Part shown: positions 9,833 through 17,995 of the stretch, piece after piece
Layout of the letters: each line of letters begins with the position of its first letter
Position numbering within the stretch: position 1 is the first letter of the stretch
NCBI GenBank assembly: GCA_030648295.1
Contig: JAUSID010000135.1
Coordinates: 1-45,128 of the forward strand
Length of the DNA stretch: 45,128 nt
Direction: 5' to 3'
DNA from: Opitutaceae bacterium
GTDB lineage: Bacteria > Verrucomicrobiota > Verrucomicrobiia > Opitutales > Opitutaceae
Made by a program: the position numbers and the translations under genes
The notes under the pieces: model-generated
Seen by the model: only the letters and a program-made list of their open reading frames with translations
What the model was told of the DNA's origin: nothing
The model's database searches: none

Positions 9833-10585
9833 ATGAGCAAGAAAATCGATCGCGCGGTCCATGGCCCCGGCTGGGGGGAAGTCATTCTCGGTGCGGTGCT
9901 GAGCCTCGTGCTCGGCGCGATATTGGGCGCGACCATCCTGATCCTGCGGCCCGTCGTTCCGGGGAAGGAATTGCCCAAGGAAGCCGACCGCAAGCGCGGC
10001 ACGGTTTATTACCTCGAGGGCTCGAGGGACATGGCGAAAGCCAGGCAGGCCCCCGTCAAGCTCAAGGCATTCGTGGAGGGCCAGTCCGTCGCGGTCACGG
10101 AGGAAGAGGTCAACGCTCTCCTCGCCAGCGCCGCCCCGCCAGCGGCGCCAAAGGCCGCCGAAAAGAAGCCCGAACCGAAGAAGGCGGATGCGAAGAAAAC
10201 CGATCCGAAGAAGGCGGCGGGGAAGGATCCGGCCGACGCGGCTCCGAACAGCGACGAGACTGTGGCCGTCGGCGCACCCAACGTCCGGATACGTGACGGC
10301 ATCTTGCAACTCGCGGCGCCGGTCGCCTTGAACGTGCTCGGCGTCACCGAGAAGGTGATGGTGCAGGCGCGGGGCGGCTTCGTGAAGAAAGGCGATGTGT
10401 TCACCTACGAACCGACCGAAATGTATGTTGGCTCGTGCCCCGTGCAGCGGCTGCCGGTCGTCAGCGGCTACGTTCGCGACAAGATTCTGTCGGCGCAGAA
10501 GATTCCCGACGAGGTCGCCGCGTCATGGCGCAAGCTGAGCAATGTGGCCGTGGAGGGAAACACGATCCGGCTGCAGATGCCGTAG
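9833..10585 (+). CDS. membrane-anchored Lys/Pro/Ala-rich protein, unknown function
   Basis: 250 residues, not recognised as a named family. A short basic N-terminus precedes one membrane segment (about residues 17-40, VILGAVLSLVLGAILGATILIL). A small segment follows, then a Lys/Pro/Ala/Asp-rich linker (about 100-145, PEPKKADAKK type) and a folded C-terminal domain (NVRIRDGILQLAAPVALNVLG to the end), probably periplasmic. The layout of anchor, charged linker and small beta-rich domain resembles envelope-spanning proteins, but no function can be named. It starts 11 bases after the FmdB-like gene, whose tail has similar charged low complexity. A strong hairpin terminator lies about 100 bases downstream. 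Confidence 0.75.
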   Translation: MSKKIDRAVHGPGWGEVILGAVLSLVLGAILGATILILRPVVPGKELPKEADRKRGTVYYLEGSRDMAKARQAPVKLKAFVEGQSVAVTEEEVNALLASAAPPAAPKAAEKKPEPKKADAKKTDPKKAAGKDPADAAPNSDETVAVGAPNVRIRDGILQLAAPVALNVLGVTEKVMVQARGGFVKKGDVFTYEPTEMYVGSCPVQRLPVVSGYVRDKILSAQKIPDEVAASWRKLSNVAVEGNTIRLQMP

Positions 10586-10684
10586 CCGTAGCCGCGAAAT
10601 CCGCACTTTCTCCTGGCGGCGAAAACCGCGGGCGTTCGGGTGCGCGTTGGGCCGGTTTGGCCGTTCACGATTTCGCGGCTAACG

Positions 10685-10711
10685 ACAAAACCGCCTGGCG
10701 GTTTTGTTTTT
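10685..10711 (+). terminator. rho-independent terminator
   Basis: A perfect 10-bp stem ACAAAACCGC / GCGGTTTTGT with a 3-base loop is followed by five T residues. It lies about 100 bases after the membrane protein stop and 85 bases before the next start, so it likely closes the fmdB-like transcript. Confidence 0.8.
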
Positions 10712-10795
10712 CAAATGAACTCGAGACCAGTGCAGCGCCCGCGTGCCGCGGTTGATGAAGCGGGCACCGGCGGGGGTCATCCCGTGGCAATCGGG

Positions 10796-11959
10796 ATGCG
10801 AATCCACTCCGTCGCCCGATGGTTGCTCTGCCTTGCGTGCCTCGGAGCGGGCCGCATTCACGCCGCCGCGCCGCGCGGCGGCGACCCGGTGATATTTCGC
10901 AGCGGCGTCGGCCGGTTTGAAATCGCGGCGAACGACGGCACGGCTGCGGCCACGGTGAACGCGATGGCGGACGAGGCGTGGCGGCTGCTGGCCGCGCCGC
11001 TCGCCCTGCCGGAATCGTTTTCCTCGCCCGTATTCGTGCGGCTGATTCCCGCGGCGGAGTGGAGCGAGCCCGCGGCTTTTCGTGTGTTTGTCGAACCCGG
11101 CGGCCTGGTATCGGCGCGGGTGCGCTGGGATGCGCAGCCGCAGGGTTGGGTGATCCGCCGCGCGCTCGTCCAGGCATTGCTGTTACGGCTGGGGGTCACG
11201 CATTTTGGCGTACGCGCGGCGCTCGTGGCGCCGCTTTGGCTGGAGCATGGGTGCGTGGGCTGGTGGCACACGCACCAGGACGCGGCGCAACTGGACGCGC
11301 TGAAGCAGGAGACCGCGGGTTTGCCGCCGCCGAGCCTCGCGGAACTGCTGGCCTGGCAACGCGGCGGCACGGAACCGCGGCCCCTGAGCGCCGGCTCGGT
11401 CTGGCTCCTGACTTTTTTCCAGGCCGAGTCGCCGGCGGGCGAATGGCCGTCACTGCTTCGCCGGTTGATCGCGGGGGACGAGGCGCTGCCAGCGCTGGCC
11501 ACGCAGTTCCCGGGGCGTTTTGGCAATGACGCCGAACGCGAGTTGTGGTGGCAGACCGGGTGGCATCATCTGCGGCGGGTGCATGCCTTGCCGACGCTCG
11601 GCGCCGCCGAGTCGCGCCTGGCGCTCTCGGAACTCGCGCGTCTTGTCGTGGCCGTCGACGGCGAACACGATGCGGTCGTGTCGGTGCAGGAGGCGCTGGG
11701 ACAATCCGGCGAGGTGTGGCTCGACCTGGAACTGCAGCGCCGGACCACGGAGGTCAACCGGCTGCTGCCGTCGCTGCATCCGTTTTACCGGAACCCCGGA
11801 CTCTCGCTGGCCGCGGCGCTGGCCGGCCGTTCGGCGCCGGCACGGCGGGACGAACTCTGCCGTGCGTTCGATAATGACTGGCGCGATGCGCTCGAGTTGG
11901 AGGCCGCCGCGGCCGCCGCGCTCGACTGGCTCGAGCGCCAGCTTCGAGCCGGCCCGTGA
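10796..11959 (+). CDS. secreted protein resembling an inactive MA-clan peptidase
   Basis: 387 residues from the ATG at 10796, which gives a signal peptide (RWLLCLACLGAGRIHAAA). The first 160 residues recall the peptidase MA superfamily (gluzincin) layout: a beta-rich N-terminal part (FSSPVFVRLIPAAEW), a helix where HExxH is expected, then a P-x-W-L-x-x-G motif. Here the helix reads RALVQ (122-126) and the following motif PLWLEHGCVGWW (146-157), so the zinc-binding His-Glu-His set is missing. The C-terminal half is Leu/Ala-rich and helical. The likeness is inferred from motif spacing only. The product is likely periplasmic and non-proteolytic if the assignment holds. It follows a terminator, so it is probably transcribed on its own. 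Confidence 0.7.
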   Translation: MRIHSVARWLLCLACLGAGRIHAAAPRGGDPVIFRSGVGRFEIAANDGTAAATVNAMADEAWRLLAAPLALPESFSSPVFVRLIPAAEWSEPAAFRVFVEPGGLVSARVRWDAQPQGWVIRRALVQALLLRLGVTHFGVRAALVAPLWLEHGCVGWWHTHQDAAQLDALKQETAGLPPPSLAELLAWQRGGTEPRPLSAGSVWLLTFFQAESPAGEWPSLLRRLIAGDEALPALATQFPGRFGNDAERELWWQTGWHHLRRVHALPTLGAAESRLALSELARLVVAVDGEHDAVVSVQEALGQSGEVWLDLELQRRTTEVNRLLPSLHPFYRNPGLSLAAALAGRSAPARRDELCRAFDNDWRDALELEAAAAAALDWLERQLRAGP

Positions 11960-12343
11960 CGGGCGGAATTCCCGGCGTGGTCCGCGGCGTCGGCGAACCG
12001 CGCATGCGTGAAGTAATGCAGCGGTCGATCCGGTCTTGAAGTGGCTGCGGCTTCCAGCCGCAGAGTGGGCCTGATACGAAGTTCGAATCGAAAGTGAACA
12101 TTTGAGGTGGAGCGCGTTGACCCCAACGCGCTGATGGTTCTCACCTCGGACAAAGCGGCTCGAGGTCAAGCCGCTCCACCACAACTGAACTCGGTTGGCA
12201 GGCGGGGAATTCGAGGCGTAATGATATCGCTTTTTTCCCCGGCTGATCCCGTGAATCCCGGCGACGCATCCATCGCGCGCGCCTCCCGGCCTTGAATTCG
12301 TAAGGTCTTGCGGCGTCGCAAACGCGCCCCGCACACTCCGGCA
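11960..12343. other. gap before murJ with three hairpins
   Basis: No gene supported. It holds an 8-bp hairpin CTGCGGCT / AGCCGCAG (12045-12063) and the family C inverted pair (12106-12180). A TTG at 12308 is in frame with murJ but reads an Arg-rich stretch unlike the family start. Confidence 0.55.
12106..12180. repeat. REPIN-like inverted pair, family C
   Basis: Forward copy 12106-12133 reads GGTGGAG then AGCGCGTTG-loop-CAACGCGCT. Reverse copy 12152-12180 reads, on the minus strand, GGTGGAG then AGCGGCTTGACC with its complement. Header and loop are shared while the stem bases differ in a compensatory way, so pairing seems to be what is kept. Confidence 0.7.
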
Positions 12344-13933
12344 GTGTCCACGAGCTTCAAAAACATCGGCGTGGTCGCGTCCGCGACCATGGTGTCACGC
12401 GTGCTCGGGCTCGGCCGGGACATGCTGGTGACCGCGGTGTTTGGCACGTTTTCGCTCGCCTCCGCATTCTACACCGCGTTCACGCTGCCGAATCTTTTCC
12501 GCCGGCTGCTCGGCGAGGGGGCGCTCACCGCCGCTTTCGTGCCCACGCTGACGGAGGAGCTGAAGCAGCGGCAGCGCGCGGGGGCGTTTGCCCTCGTCAA
12601 CGAAGTCGCGAGCTGGCTGTTCGTGGTCAGCGGCGCGGTTGTCGCGCTCGGGATGCTGGTGTTCCTGCAGGCCGACTGGTTTGCCGGCCAGGCCGGGCAG
12701 TGGGAGGTCGAGCCGGCGACAGTGAAGCGCTGGCTCGAAGCCGCCGATCTCACGGTGATCCTGTTTCCGTACCTCGTCTGCGTGTCGCTCGCCGCGGCGT
12801 TCAGCGCCGCCTTGCAGACGCTGCATCGTTTCCTCGAGCCCGCGCTTTCGCCCATCTGGCTGAACGTATCCATGCTCTTGATGCTTGGCGGCGCCGCCTA
12901 CGCCGGCTGGTCGGACACCACCGATGGCCGGATGCTCTGGCTCTGCGGCGGCGCACTGCTCGGGGGATTTTTGCAAATGACGGTGCCCGCGGCCGCACTG
13001 ATGCAGGAAGGCTGGCGGCCGCGTTTCATCCTGTCGCGCAGTGAACCCTTGCGGCAAATGGTGCGGCTGATGGCACCGACCGTGTTCGGCTCGGCGATCT
13101 ATTTGATCAACATGGCCGTGTCGCGGTTCATCGGACTTTCGCTCAACGACTCGGCCGTCACGGTGCTCAATCTCGCCACGCGGCTGATGGAGCTCCCGAT
13201 CGGCGTGTTTACCGTCGCGGTTTCAACGGTCGTTTTTCCGCTCATCGCGAAACATGCCGCGGCGGGTGATTGGGACAGCCTGGCGAGCTCGTATCGCAAG
13301 GGCATGCGGCTGATCCTGGTGATCAATGTGCCGGCGGCGGTCGGGCTGATGGTCCTGTCGCTTCCGATCATCCGGCTGCTTTTCCAGCGCGGTGAATTCA
13401 AGGAGGCCGACTCGCTGCTGATGCAACCGGTGCTCGTGGTTTTCGCGCTCGGGCTCCCGTTCCTCTCCTTCGTCAACATCGTGCTGCGCGCGTTCTACGC
13501 GCAGAAGGACACGACGACGCCCGTGCACGCGGCCCTGCTCAGCTTCGTCGTGAATCTCGGACTGAGTTTCGCCTTGATGGGGCCGTTCGGCACCGTCGGG
13601 TTGGCGATCGCGAGCAATGTCGCCGTGGTCGTTCAGGCGCTGTATTTGCAGGCCCGACTCGTGCGCCGGCGCCCGAACCTCGGATTCCGGCACGTCGCGT
13701 TTGATTTGGTGAAAGTGATCGGGGCCTCGGCCATTATGGGTGGCGTGGTCGGCGGCGGATGGTGGCTGTGGTCGGGCCGGTTCGCGGCGACGAAGACCCT
13801 GGATGCGCTCGCCTTGCTGGTTTTGATCAGCGCCGGCGTCGCCGTCTACGGCGCGCTGATGTGGGCGCTGAAGATCGAGGGCCGCGAAGAACTCGGTGCC
13901 ATCATCGGCCGGTTCCGGGCGAAGTTCTCATGA
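12344..13933 (+). CDS. murJ: lipid II flippase MurJ (MviN)
   Basis: 529 residues from the GTG at 12344. An integral membrane protein of the MOP superfamily that flips lipid II to the periplasmic face for peptidoglycan assembly. The N-terminus STSFKNIGVVASATMVSRVLGLGRDM is the classic MviN start. FYTAFTLPNLFRRLLGEGALTAAFVPTL carries the conserved GEGA-type loop, and about 14 hydrophobic segments span the length. GTG is preferred because homology begins there; an in-frame TTG at 12308 would add 12 Arg-rich residues and has an AAGG close upstream, so it is not excluded. The stop overlaps the next ATG by 4 bases (13930-13933), a sign of translational coupling. Confidence 0.93.
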   Translation: MSTSFKNIGVVASATMVSRVLGLGRDMLVTAVFGTFSLASAFYTAFTLPNLFRRLLGEGALTAAFVPTLTEELKQRQRAGAFALVNEVASWLFVVSGAVVALGMLVFLQADWFAGQAGQWEVEPATVKRWLEAADLTVILFPYLVCVSLAAAFSAALQTLHRFLEPALSPIWLNVSMLLMLGGAAYAGWSDTTDGRMLWLCGGALLGGFLQMTVPAAALMQEGWRPRFILSRSEPLRQMVRLMAPTVFGSAIYLINMAVSRFIGLSLNDSAVTVLNLATRLMELPIGVFTVAVSTVVFPLIAKHAAAGDWDSLASSYRKGMRLILVINVPAAVGLMVLSLPIIRLLFQRGEFKEADSLLMQPVLVVFALGLPFLSFVNIVLRAFYAQKDTTTPVHAALLSFVVNLGLSFALMGPFGTVGLAIASNVAVVVQALYLQARLVRRRPNLGFRHVAFDLVKVIGASAIMGGVVGGGWWLWSGRFAATKTLDALALLVLISAGVAVYGALMWALKIEGREELGAIIGRFRAKFS

Positions 13934-14898
13934 AGCTCCGCCCCGACTGGTTTCTCGTCGGCATGGTGGGCGCGATGGTGCTCGCCTGGGCGTTTCCGTC
14001 ACCCGGAGCCACCGGCGGATGGCTGTATCCGGAATTAACGACGAAGCTCGGCGTGGCCGTACTCTTTTTCCTGCACGGGCTGATGCTGTCGTTCACCGCG
14101 CTTCGTGCCGGGGCGTTGAACTGGCGGCTGCACACCGTCGTGCAGGGCTGCACGTACCTGCTGTTCCCGCTGCTCGGCGTCGGGTTGACGGCCGTGCTCG
14201 CCGCGCATGTCGCCGCGGAATTGAACATGGGCGTTTTTTTTCTCTGCGCCCTGCCTTCAACGGTTTCGTCGTCGATCGCGATGACCGCCGTGGCCCGCGG
14301 CAATGTCGCTGGCGCCGTGTTCAACGCCACGCTCTCCAGCCTGCTCGGGGTCGTGCTCACGCCGGTATGGGTCGCGTGGGCGATGAAAACCACCGGCCAG
14401 ACCCAACCGCTGGGCCCGGTGGTGCTCGATCTGGTCCGCTGGCTGGTGATGCCGCTCGTGATCGGCCAGCTCGTCCGGCCGTGGCTCGGGGCCTGGGCAC
14501 TCGGGCACAAGGCGAAGGTGAACGTTTTCGACCGGCTGATCATCCTGATGCTCGTCTACACGTCGTTCTGCGATTCGTTCAAACAAGGTATCTGGTCCGG
14601 CCGTGACGCGGGTCAGCTCGTGCTCATCGCGGCCGTGTGTGGCGGGCTCTTCACCATCGTGATGATCGTGACGTCGAGCATCGCGAAGGCGCTGCGGTTT
14701 TCGCGGGAGGACCGGATTGCGGCGATGTTTTGCGGTTCGAAAAAGACGCTGGCTTCAGGCGTGCCGATGGCGAAGTTGATCTTCGCCAGTCATCCGGGGC
14801 TCGGTCCGATTCTGCTGCCGATCATGATTTATCACCAGCTCCAGTTGCTCGTCTGCGGGATCCTCGCGCAGCGCTGGGGCAGGCACGAGGGTCTGTAA
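13930..14898 (+). CDS. bile acid:sodium symporter family transporter (SBF-like)
   Basis: 322 residues, nearly all membrane: about 9-10 hydrophobic helices. The sequence fits the SBF-like/YfeH branch: LYPELTTKLGVAVLFFLHGLMLS, FLCALPSTVSSSIAMTAVARGN (the helix-breaking, Ser-rich substrate region), FCGSKKTLASGVPMAKLIF, and ILLPIMIYHQLQLLVCGILA near the end. The branch is thought to carry organic anions with sodium or protons, but the substrate here is unknown. The ATGA overlap with murJ means the two are translated together. Whether it serves cell-envelope synthesis or is only a passenger cannot be told. Confidence 0.88.
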   Translation: MKLRPDWFLVGMVGAMVLAWAFPSPGATGGWLYPELTTKLGVAVLFFLHGLMLSFTALRAGALNWRLHTVVQGCTYLLFPLLGVGLTAVLAAHVAAELNMGVFFLCALPSTVSSSIAMTAVARGNVAGAVFNATLSSLLGVVLTPVWVAWAMKTTGQTQPLGPVVLDLVRWLVMPLVIGQLVRPWLGAWALGHKAKVNVFDRLIILMLVYTSFCDSFKQGIWSGRDAGQLVLIAAVCGGLFTIVMIVTSSIAKALRFSREDRIAAMFCGSKKTLASGVPMAKLIFASHPGLGPILLPIMIYHQLQLLVCGILAQRWGRHEGL

Positions 14899-14927
14899 GT
14901 CCGTGGAAACCGCGAAGCCGAGGAATT

Positions 14928-15077
14928 AACCGCGAATGAACACGAATGGACGCGAATCATTCGAGTCTCGTTCGCGTAGCAGCCGAGGTGACGAGGCTGG
15001 CAGTTGCGAGCGACGCCTCGGCCTTCTCAGTCGGCAATCAATCGACCACAGATCACACGGATCGACACGGATAAATC
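14928..15077. repeat. cluster of dispersed repeat words after the SBF-like gene
   Basis: Three elements follow each other. 14928-14957 carries the CGCGAATGAAC word also seen at 2661-2702. 14976-15000 is a family B palindrome headed GTAG. 15046-15077 carries an ACCACAGATCACACGGAT-type word, similar in reverse complement to 33944-33965. No gene is supported in 14899-15164. Confidence 0.6.
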
Positions 15078-15164
15078 ATTTGGCGGCCAGGCGCGCGAAT
15101 TGCCGCGATGGCTCGTAGCGGTCTGTCGCTTGCATTGTTGGCGATCGTGCCGAGGTTTGGCGGC

Positions 15165-15455
15165 ATGGACCGAAAATCACAGGATGTCGTGGTGCGGCAC
15201 AACGAAGCCGGGCACCGGTTTGAAGCGGAGGTCGAGGGACAACTCTCAGTCGCGGATTACGAGCTTCAAGGTGACCGGATGATCTTCACCCATACCTACA
15301 CCCCGCCGGCCCAGCGCGGCCGCGGCATCGCGGAAAAACTCGTGCGGTTCGCCCTCGATCACGCACGCGACCAGAGCCGCACCGTCGTGCCGGCCTGCTC
15401 CTACGTCGCCGTGTTCATCGACCGGCACCCCGAGTTCAAACCGTTGCTCGCCTGA
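15165..15455 (+). CDS. small GNAT-fold N-acetyltransferase (YjdJ-like)
   Basis: 96 residues from the ATG at 15165, matching the one-domain acetyltransferases of the YjdJ/GCN5-related type. Visible features are FEAEVEGQLSVADYEL (N-terminal strands), the acetyl-CoA site TYTPPAQRGRGIAEKLVRFAL (Q/RxxGxG/A motif), and VVPACSYVAVFIDRHPEFKPLL, the family's typical end. A cytoplasmic transferase moving acetyl from acetyl-CoA to an unknown amine. An in-frame ATG 57 bases upstream exists but adds a hydrophobic stretch not expected in the family. The nitroreductase gene follows after 58 bases on the same strand. Confidence 0.85.
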   Translation: MDRKSQDVVVRHNEAGHRFEAEVEGQLSVADYELQGDRMIFTHTYTPPAQRGRGIAEKLVRFALDHARDQSRTVVPACSYVAVFIDRHPEFKPLLA

Positions 15456-15513
15456 AACGGCACGGTTGAGCCATCCCCTCGGGAACACATCGGAGTCCTT
15501 GGAGCTTTCCCCC

Positions 15514-16167
15514 ATGCCCACCCCCGTTCCTCCGTCGCAGGTGATCGAGGCGCTGCAGTGGCGTTATGCCACGCGCAAGTTCGATCCGGCGAAAAAGATT
15601 CCCGCGGCCGACTGGAGCGTGCTCGAACAGGCGCTGGTGCTGGCACCTTCGTCCATCGGGCTGCAACCGTGGCGTTTTTTTGTCATCACCGACCAGGTGA
15701 TGAGGGAGCGGCTGTGGCCCGCGGCGTGGAAGCAGGTCCAGGTCATCGATTGCTCGCATTTTGTGGTGTTCACCGTCCGGCTCGATCTCGGCGCCGAGCA
15801 TGTCGACAAACACATCGCCCGCATGGTCGAGATTCGGGGCGGCACGGTGGAGTCACTCGCCGGGTTTCGGAAAATGGCCGTGGGCAACCTCGATCAGGCT
15901 CGCGCCGCAGGCCGGCTCGACACCTGGCAAATGCACCAGCTCTATATCGCGCTCGGCCAGTTCATGACCGCCGCCGCGGTGATGGGGATCGACACCTGCC
16001 CGATGGAGGGTTTCGAACCCGCGAAGTTCGATGAAATCCTCGGGCTGAAGGCCAGCGGTTATGGGAGCGTCGTGTGTTGCGCCGCTGGATACCGGCTCCC
16101 GGACGACAAATTCGCGAATCTCAAGAAAGTCCGGTTCAAACCCGAAGACGTGATCGAGCGGATTTGA
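15514..16167 (+). CDS. nitroreductase-family NAD(P)H-dependent oxidoreductase
   Basis: 217 residues; flavin (FMN) nitroreductase fold, which uses NAD(P)H to reduce quinones, nitro compounds or enals. Motifs: LQWRYATRKFDPAKKI (FMN phosphate-binding Arg-Tyr-Ala-Thr-Arg), APSSIGLQPWRFFVIT (flavin and Pro-Trp motif), and GIDTCPMEGFEPAKFDEILGL, which matches the NfsB/YdgI-like subgroup. The ATG at 15514 is preceded by GGAG 9 bases upstream and agrees with the family start; an upstream in-frame start would add 16 residues. It converges with lipB. A perfect 16-bp GC-rich palindrome lies between the two stops. Confidence 0.9.
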   Translation: MPTPVPPSQVIEALQWRYATRKFDPAKKIPAADWSVLEQALVLAPSSIGLQPWRFFVITDQVMRERLWPAAWKQVQVIDCSHFVVFTVRLDLGAEHVDKHIARMVEIRGGTVESLAGFRKMAVGNLDQARAAGRLDTWQMHQLYIALGQFMTAAAVMGIDTCPMEGFEPAKFDEILGLKASGYGSVVCCAAGYRLPDDKFANLKKVRFKPEDVIERI

Positions 16168-16186
16168 GCGCGCATTTCCGTCGAGC

Positions 16187-16202
16187 GGGCGAGGCCTCGC
16201 CC
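16187..16202. terminator. perfect palindrome between convergent genes
   Basis: GGGCGAGGCCTCGCCC is a perfect 16-base palindrome, flanked by GC and GC-like bases, midway between the nitroreductase stop (16167) and the lipB stop (16228). There is no T-run, so use as a bidirectional terminator is only likely by position. Confidence 0.4.
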
Positions 16203-16227
16203 TTGCGGCTGACCGAAGGTTCGGCGC

Positions 16228-16911
16228 TCATCGAGTGCCGGCGACAAACTGCGACCAAAGGGTGGTGAACTCGGCCGCGAGGACGCGTTTCACCTCGGCT
16301 TCGTCGACCGGGCGATCCAACTCGGCCTGCATCGATGTGACGGAACCGTCGGCCGCGCCGATCCCGCAGGGAACGATGCCGCCGAAATGGGCGAGGTTGG
16401 GGCGGACGTTCAACGCGAATCCGTGGTACGCGACCCACCGGCGGACGGCGACACCGATGGCGGCGATCTTGCGGTGGCCGAGCCAGATTCCGGTCTTGGC
16501 TTCGCGCCGCGAGGCGGCGAGCCCGAGCGAGCCGAGTGAATGGATAAGCACGTGCTCGAGGAAACGAAGGTAAGCGTGCAGATCTTTGCGCGCGGCGAGC
16601 GACACGATTGGATAGCCCACGATTTGGCCGGGGCCGTGATAGGTGATGTCCCCGCCGCGATTGGTCTTCACGACCTCGATGTGCTCCCGCGCCAGGTGTT
16701 CGGCATCCCAGACCAGATGCGCGTCCGCTCCGCCGCGCAGGCCGATGGTGAACACCGGTTCGTGTTCGGTGAACACGAGCGTGTCACCTATTTCGCCGGC
16801 GATCCGGCGGCGAACGAGTTCCTCCTGCCGCTCGCGCGCATCTTCATAACGCGTCGGGCCCCACTCGACGGTCGAGACGGGAATGGTCGGCGCTGACGGA
16901 GTGCGGCTCAT
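16228..16911 (-). CDS. lipB: octanoyl-[acyl-carrier-protein]:protein transferase LipB
   Basis: 227 residues. Transfers octanoyl from acyl carrier protein to the lipoyl domains of 2-oxoacid dehydrogenases and GcvH, the first step of endogenous lipoate synthesis. The family signature is RGGDITYHGPGQIVGYPI (85-102). The catalytic pair is visible as Lys148 (GHRKIAAIGV) and Cys182 (GGIVPCGI), and FALNV follows the Lys motif as expected. Start: ATG at 16911; an upstream in-frame codon would add 23 residues with no family match. The partner lipA is not in the window. It is divergent from exbD, with an inverted repeat in the gap. Confidence 0.93.
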   Translation of the reverse strand: MSRTPSAPTIPVSTVEWGPTRYEDARERQEELVRRRIAGEIGDTLVFTEHEPVFTIGLRGGADAHLVWDAEHLAREHIEVVKTNRGGDITYHGPGQIVGYPIVSLAARKDLHAYLRFLEHVLIHSLGSLGLAASRREAKTGIWLGHRKIAAIGVAVRRWVAYHGFALNVRPNLAHFGGIVPCGIGAADGSVTSMQAELDRPVDEAEVKRVLAAEFTTLWSQFVAGTR

Positions 16912-17024
16912 CGCGCCGAAGTTCGCCGAACCCCGCGCCGAGGCAATCCCGACGTCGAGCGGCCAGAGGGCGTTGCACAAACTAATGCGGGGTGGAACTC
17001 CGCCCTACGGCGAGACGGTGTGGC

Positions 17025-17123
17025 TGTCATTCTGAGCGCCAGCGAAGAATCCAGGAGGATACACGCATCCGATCGCCCCGAGCCTGTCGAGGGGCTGGAT
17101 TCTTCGCTGCGCTCAGAATGACA
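17025..17123. repeat. MITE-like inverted repeat, 29-30 base arms
   Basis: 17025-17054 (starting TGTCATTCTGAGCGC) is complementary to 17095-17123 with a single-base indel. The 40-base centre contains another stem, GCCCC facing GGGGC. It lies in the divergent lipB/exbD gap, upstream of both genes. Just before it (16989-17008) the minus strand reads GTAGGGCGGAGTTCCACCCC, another GTAG-headed imperfect palindrome. Confidence 0.75.
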
Positions 17124-17179
17124 AGATCCGCTCTAAGAAATCACTCGGCCGAACGTGATCCAGATAAGTCCCTCCCTCC

Positions 17180-17617
17180 ATGAACGAAATCGAACTGGAT
17201 GCGTTGCCCACGCGAAAAGCGCGGATCGAAATCATTCCGCTGATCGATGTCGTGTTCTTCCTGCTGGCGACGTTTGTACTCTTCACGCTCTCGCTGGAAA
17301 AAATGGGCGCGATCAGCGTTCCGCTGCCAAAGGCCGGAACAGAAGGGCCGGAGGATTGCACCGTGTTCATCCAGGCGGCGGACCATGGCATGTTTTATTG
17401 GAAACTCGGCAAGTACGGAACGGCGGAGCCGATTTCGGCGGCGGAGTTGCGACCCCGGCTCGAGGAATACCGGCGGACGACGCCAAAACCACGCGTGCTC
17501 GTTCGGGGAGACGGGAAGGCGAAGTTCGGCGCCGCGGTCAAGGTGCTGGACGAAGCACGGCTGGCGCGGATACCGGAGGTGTCGATGGAAACGGTTCCGA
17601 GCGTGACGGGCAACTAG
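17180..17617 (+). CDS. ExbD/TolR-family biopolymer transport protein
   Basis: 145 residues. A short N-terminus precedes a single membrane helix (about 17-40, IEIIPLIDVVFFLLATFVLFTL) containing the proton-path Asp in PLIDVVFFLL, then a periplasmic domain ending VLDEARLARIPEVSMET. ExbD works with ExbB to energise TonB using the proton gradient. No exbB or tonB gene lies beside it: the neighbours are lipB (divergent) and a WYL regulator (convergent). It may be an orphan partner for an ExbB encoded elsewhere, perhaps serving the two receptors in this window. TolR is the main alternative identity. Confidence 0.85.
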   Translation: MNEIELDALPTRKARIEIIPLIDVVFFLLATFVLFTLSLEKMGAISVPLPKAGTEGPEDCTVFIQAADHGMFYWKLGKYGTAEPISAAELRPRLEEYRRTTPKPRVLVRGDGKAKFGAAVKVLDEARLARIPEVSMETVPSVTGN

Positions 17618-17696
17618 GACACACGGCGTCCGAGATCAATAGCGGTTCTTTCTCTTAAGCCGGACTCATGCAGTTGAGTGCGCAAAACGATCATCC

Positions 17697-17776
17697 AATG
17701 GAGACGCGGCGCCCTCGCCGCGTTCGATTGAGAAACGTTATGCATACAGCCGCGCCGGGGGCGTCGCAGCTCCATT
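17697..17776. repeat. REPIN-like inverted pair, family E
   Basis: Forward copy 17697-17724 reads AATGGAG then ACGCGGC-loop-GCCGCGTT. The reverse copy 17749-17776 reads, on the minus strand, AATGGAG then a related GC palindrome. GGAG again lies at both outer ends. Confidence 0.7.
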
Positions 17777-17914
17777 GACCAGATGTGAAGCGAATTTTGA
17801 TTTCATCAATCCGAGAAAGAGAAAGAGAAAGAGAAAGATAACGAGAAAGAGAAACCGTGGGCACGGGCGTCCCGCGCGAGGTTTGTGCACGAAGCATTTC
17901 GCGAGGTGGCTGCC

Positions 17915-17995
17915 CTGGGAGCGCGGGCATCCTGCCCGCATGGCTGTGTTACGACCATCGGTGTGCGTTGCGGGCGAGACGCGCGGGCTCCCAGG
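17915..17995. repeat. REPIN-like inverted pair, family A
   Basis: Forward copy 17915-17940 and reverse copy 17969-17995, 28 bases apart, each with CTGGGAG/CTCCCAG at the outer end. The pair ends 36 bases from the WYL-regulator stop in a convergent gap. Confidence 0.75.

Noticed and set aside
12070-12100. Possible tRNA T-arm (GTTCGAATC)
   Set aside because: No matching acceptor, D or anticodon stems around it; the sequence lies in a repeat-filled gap.
17814-17856. GAAAGA run as a phase-variable promoter
   Set aside because: It lies downstream of both convergent neighbours, so it cannot control either; it is treated as simple repeat.
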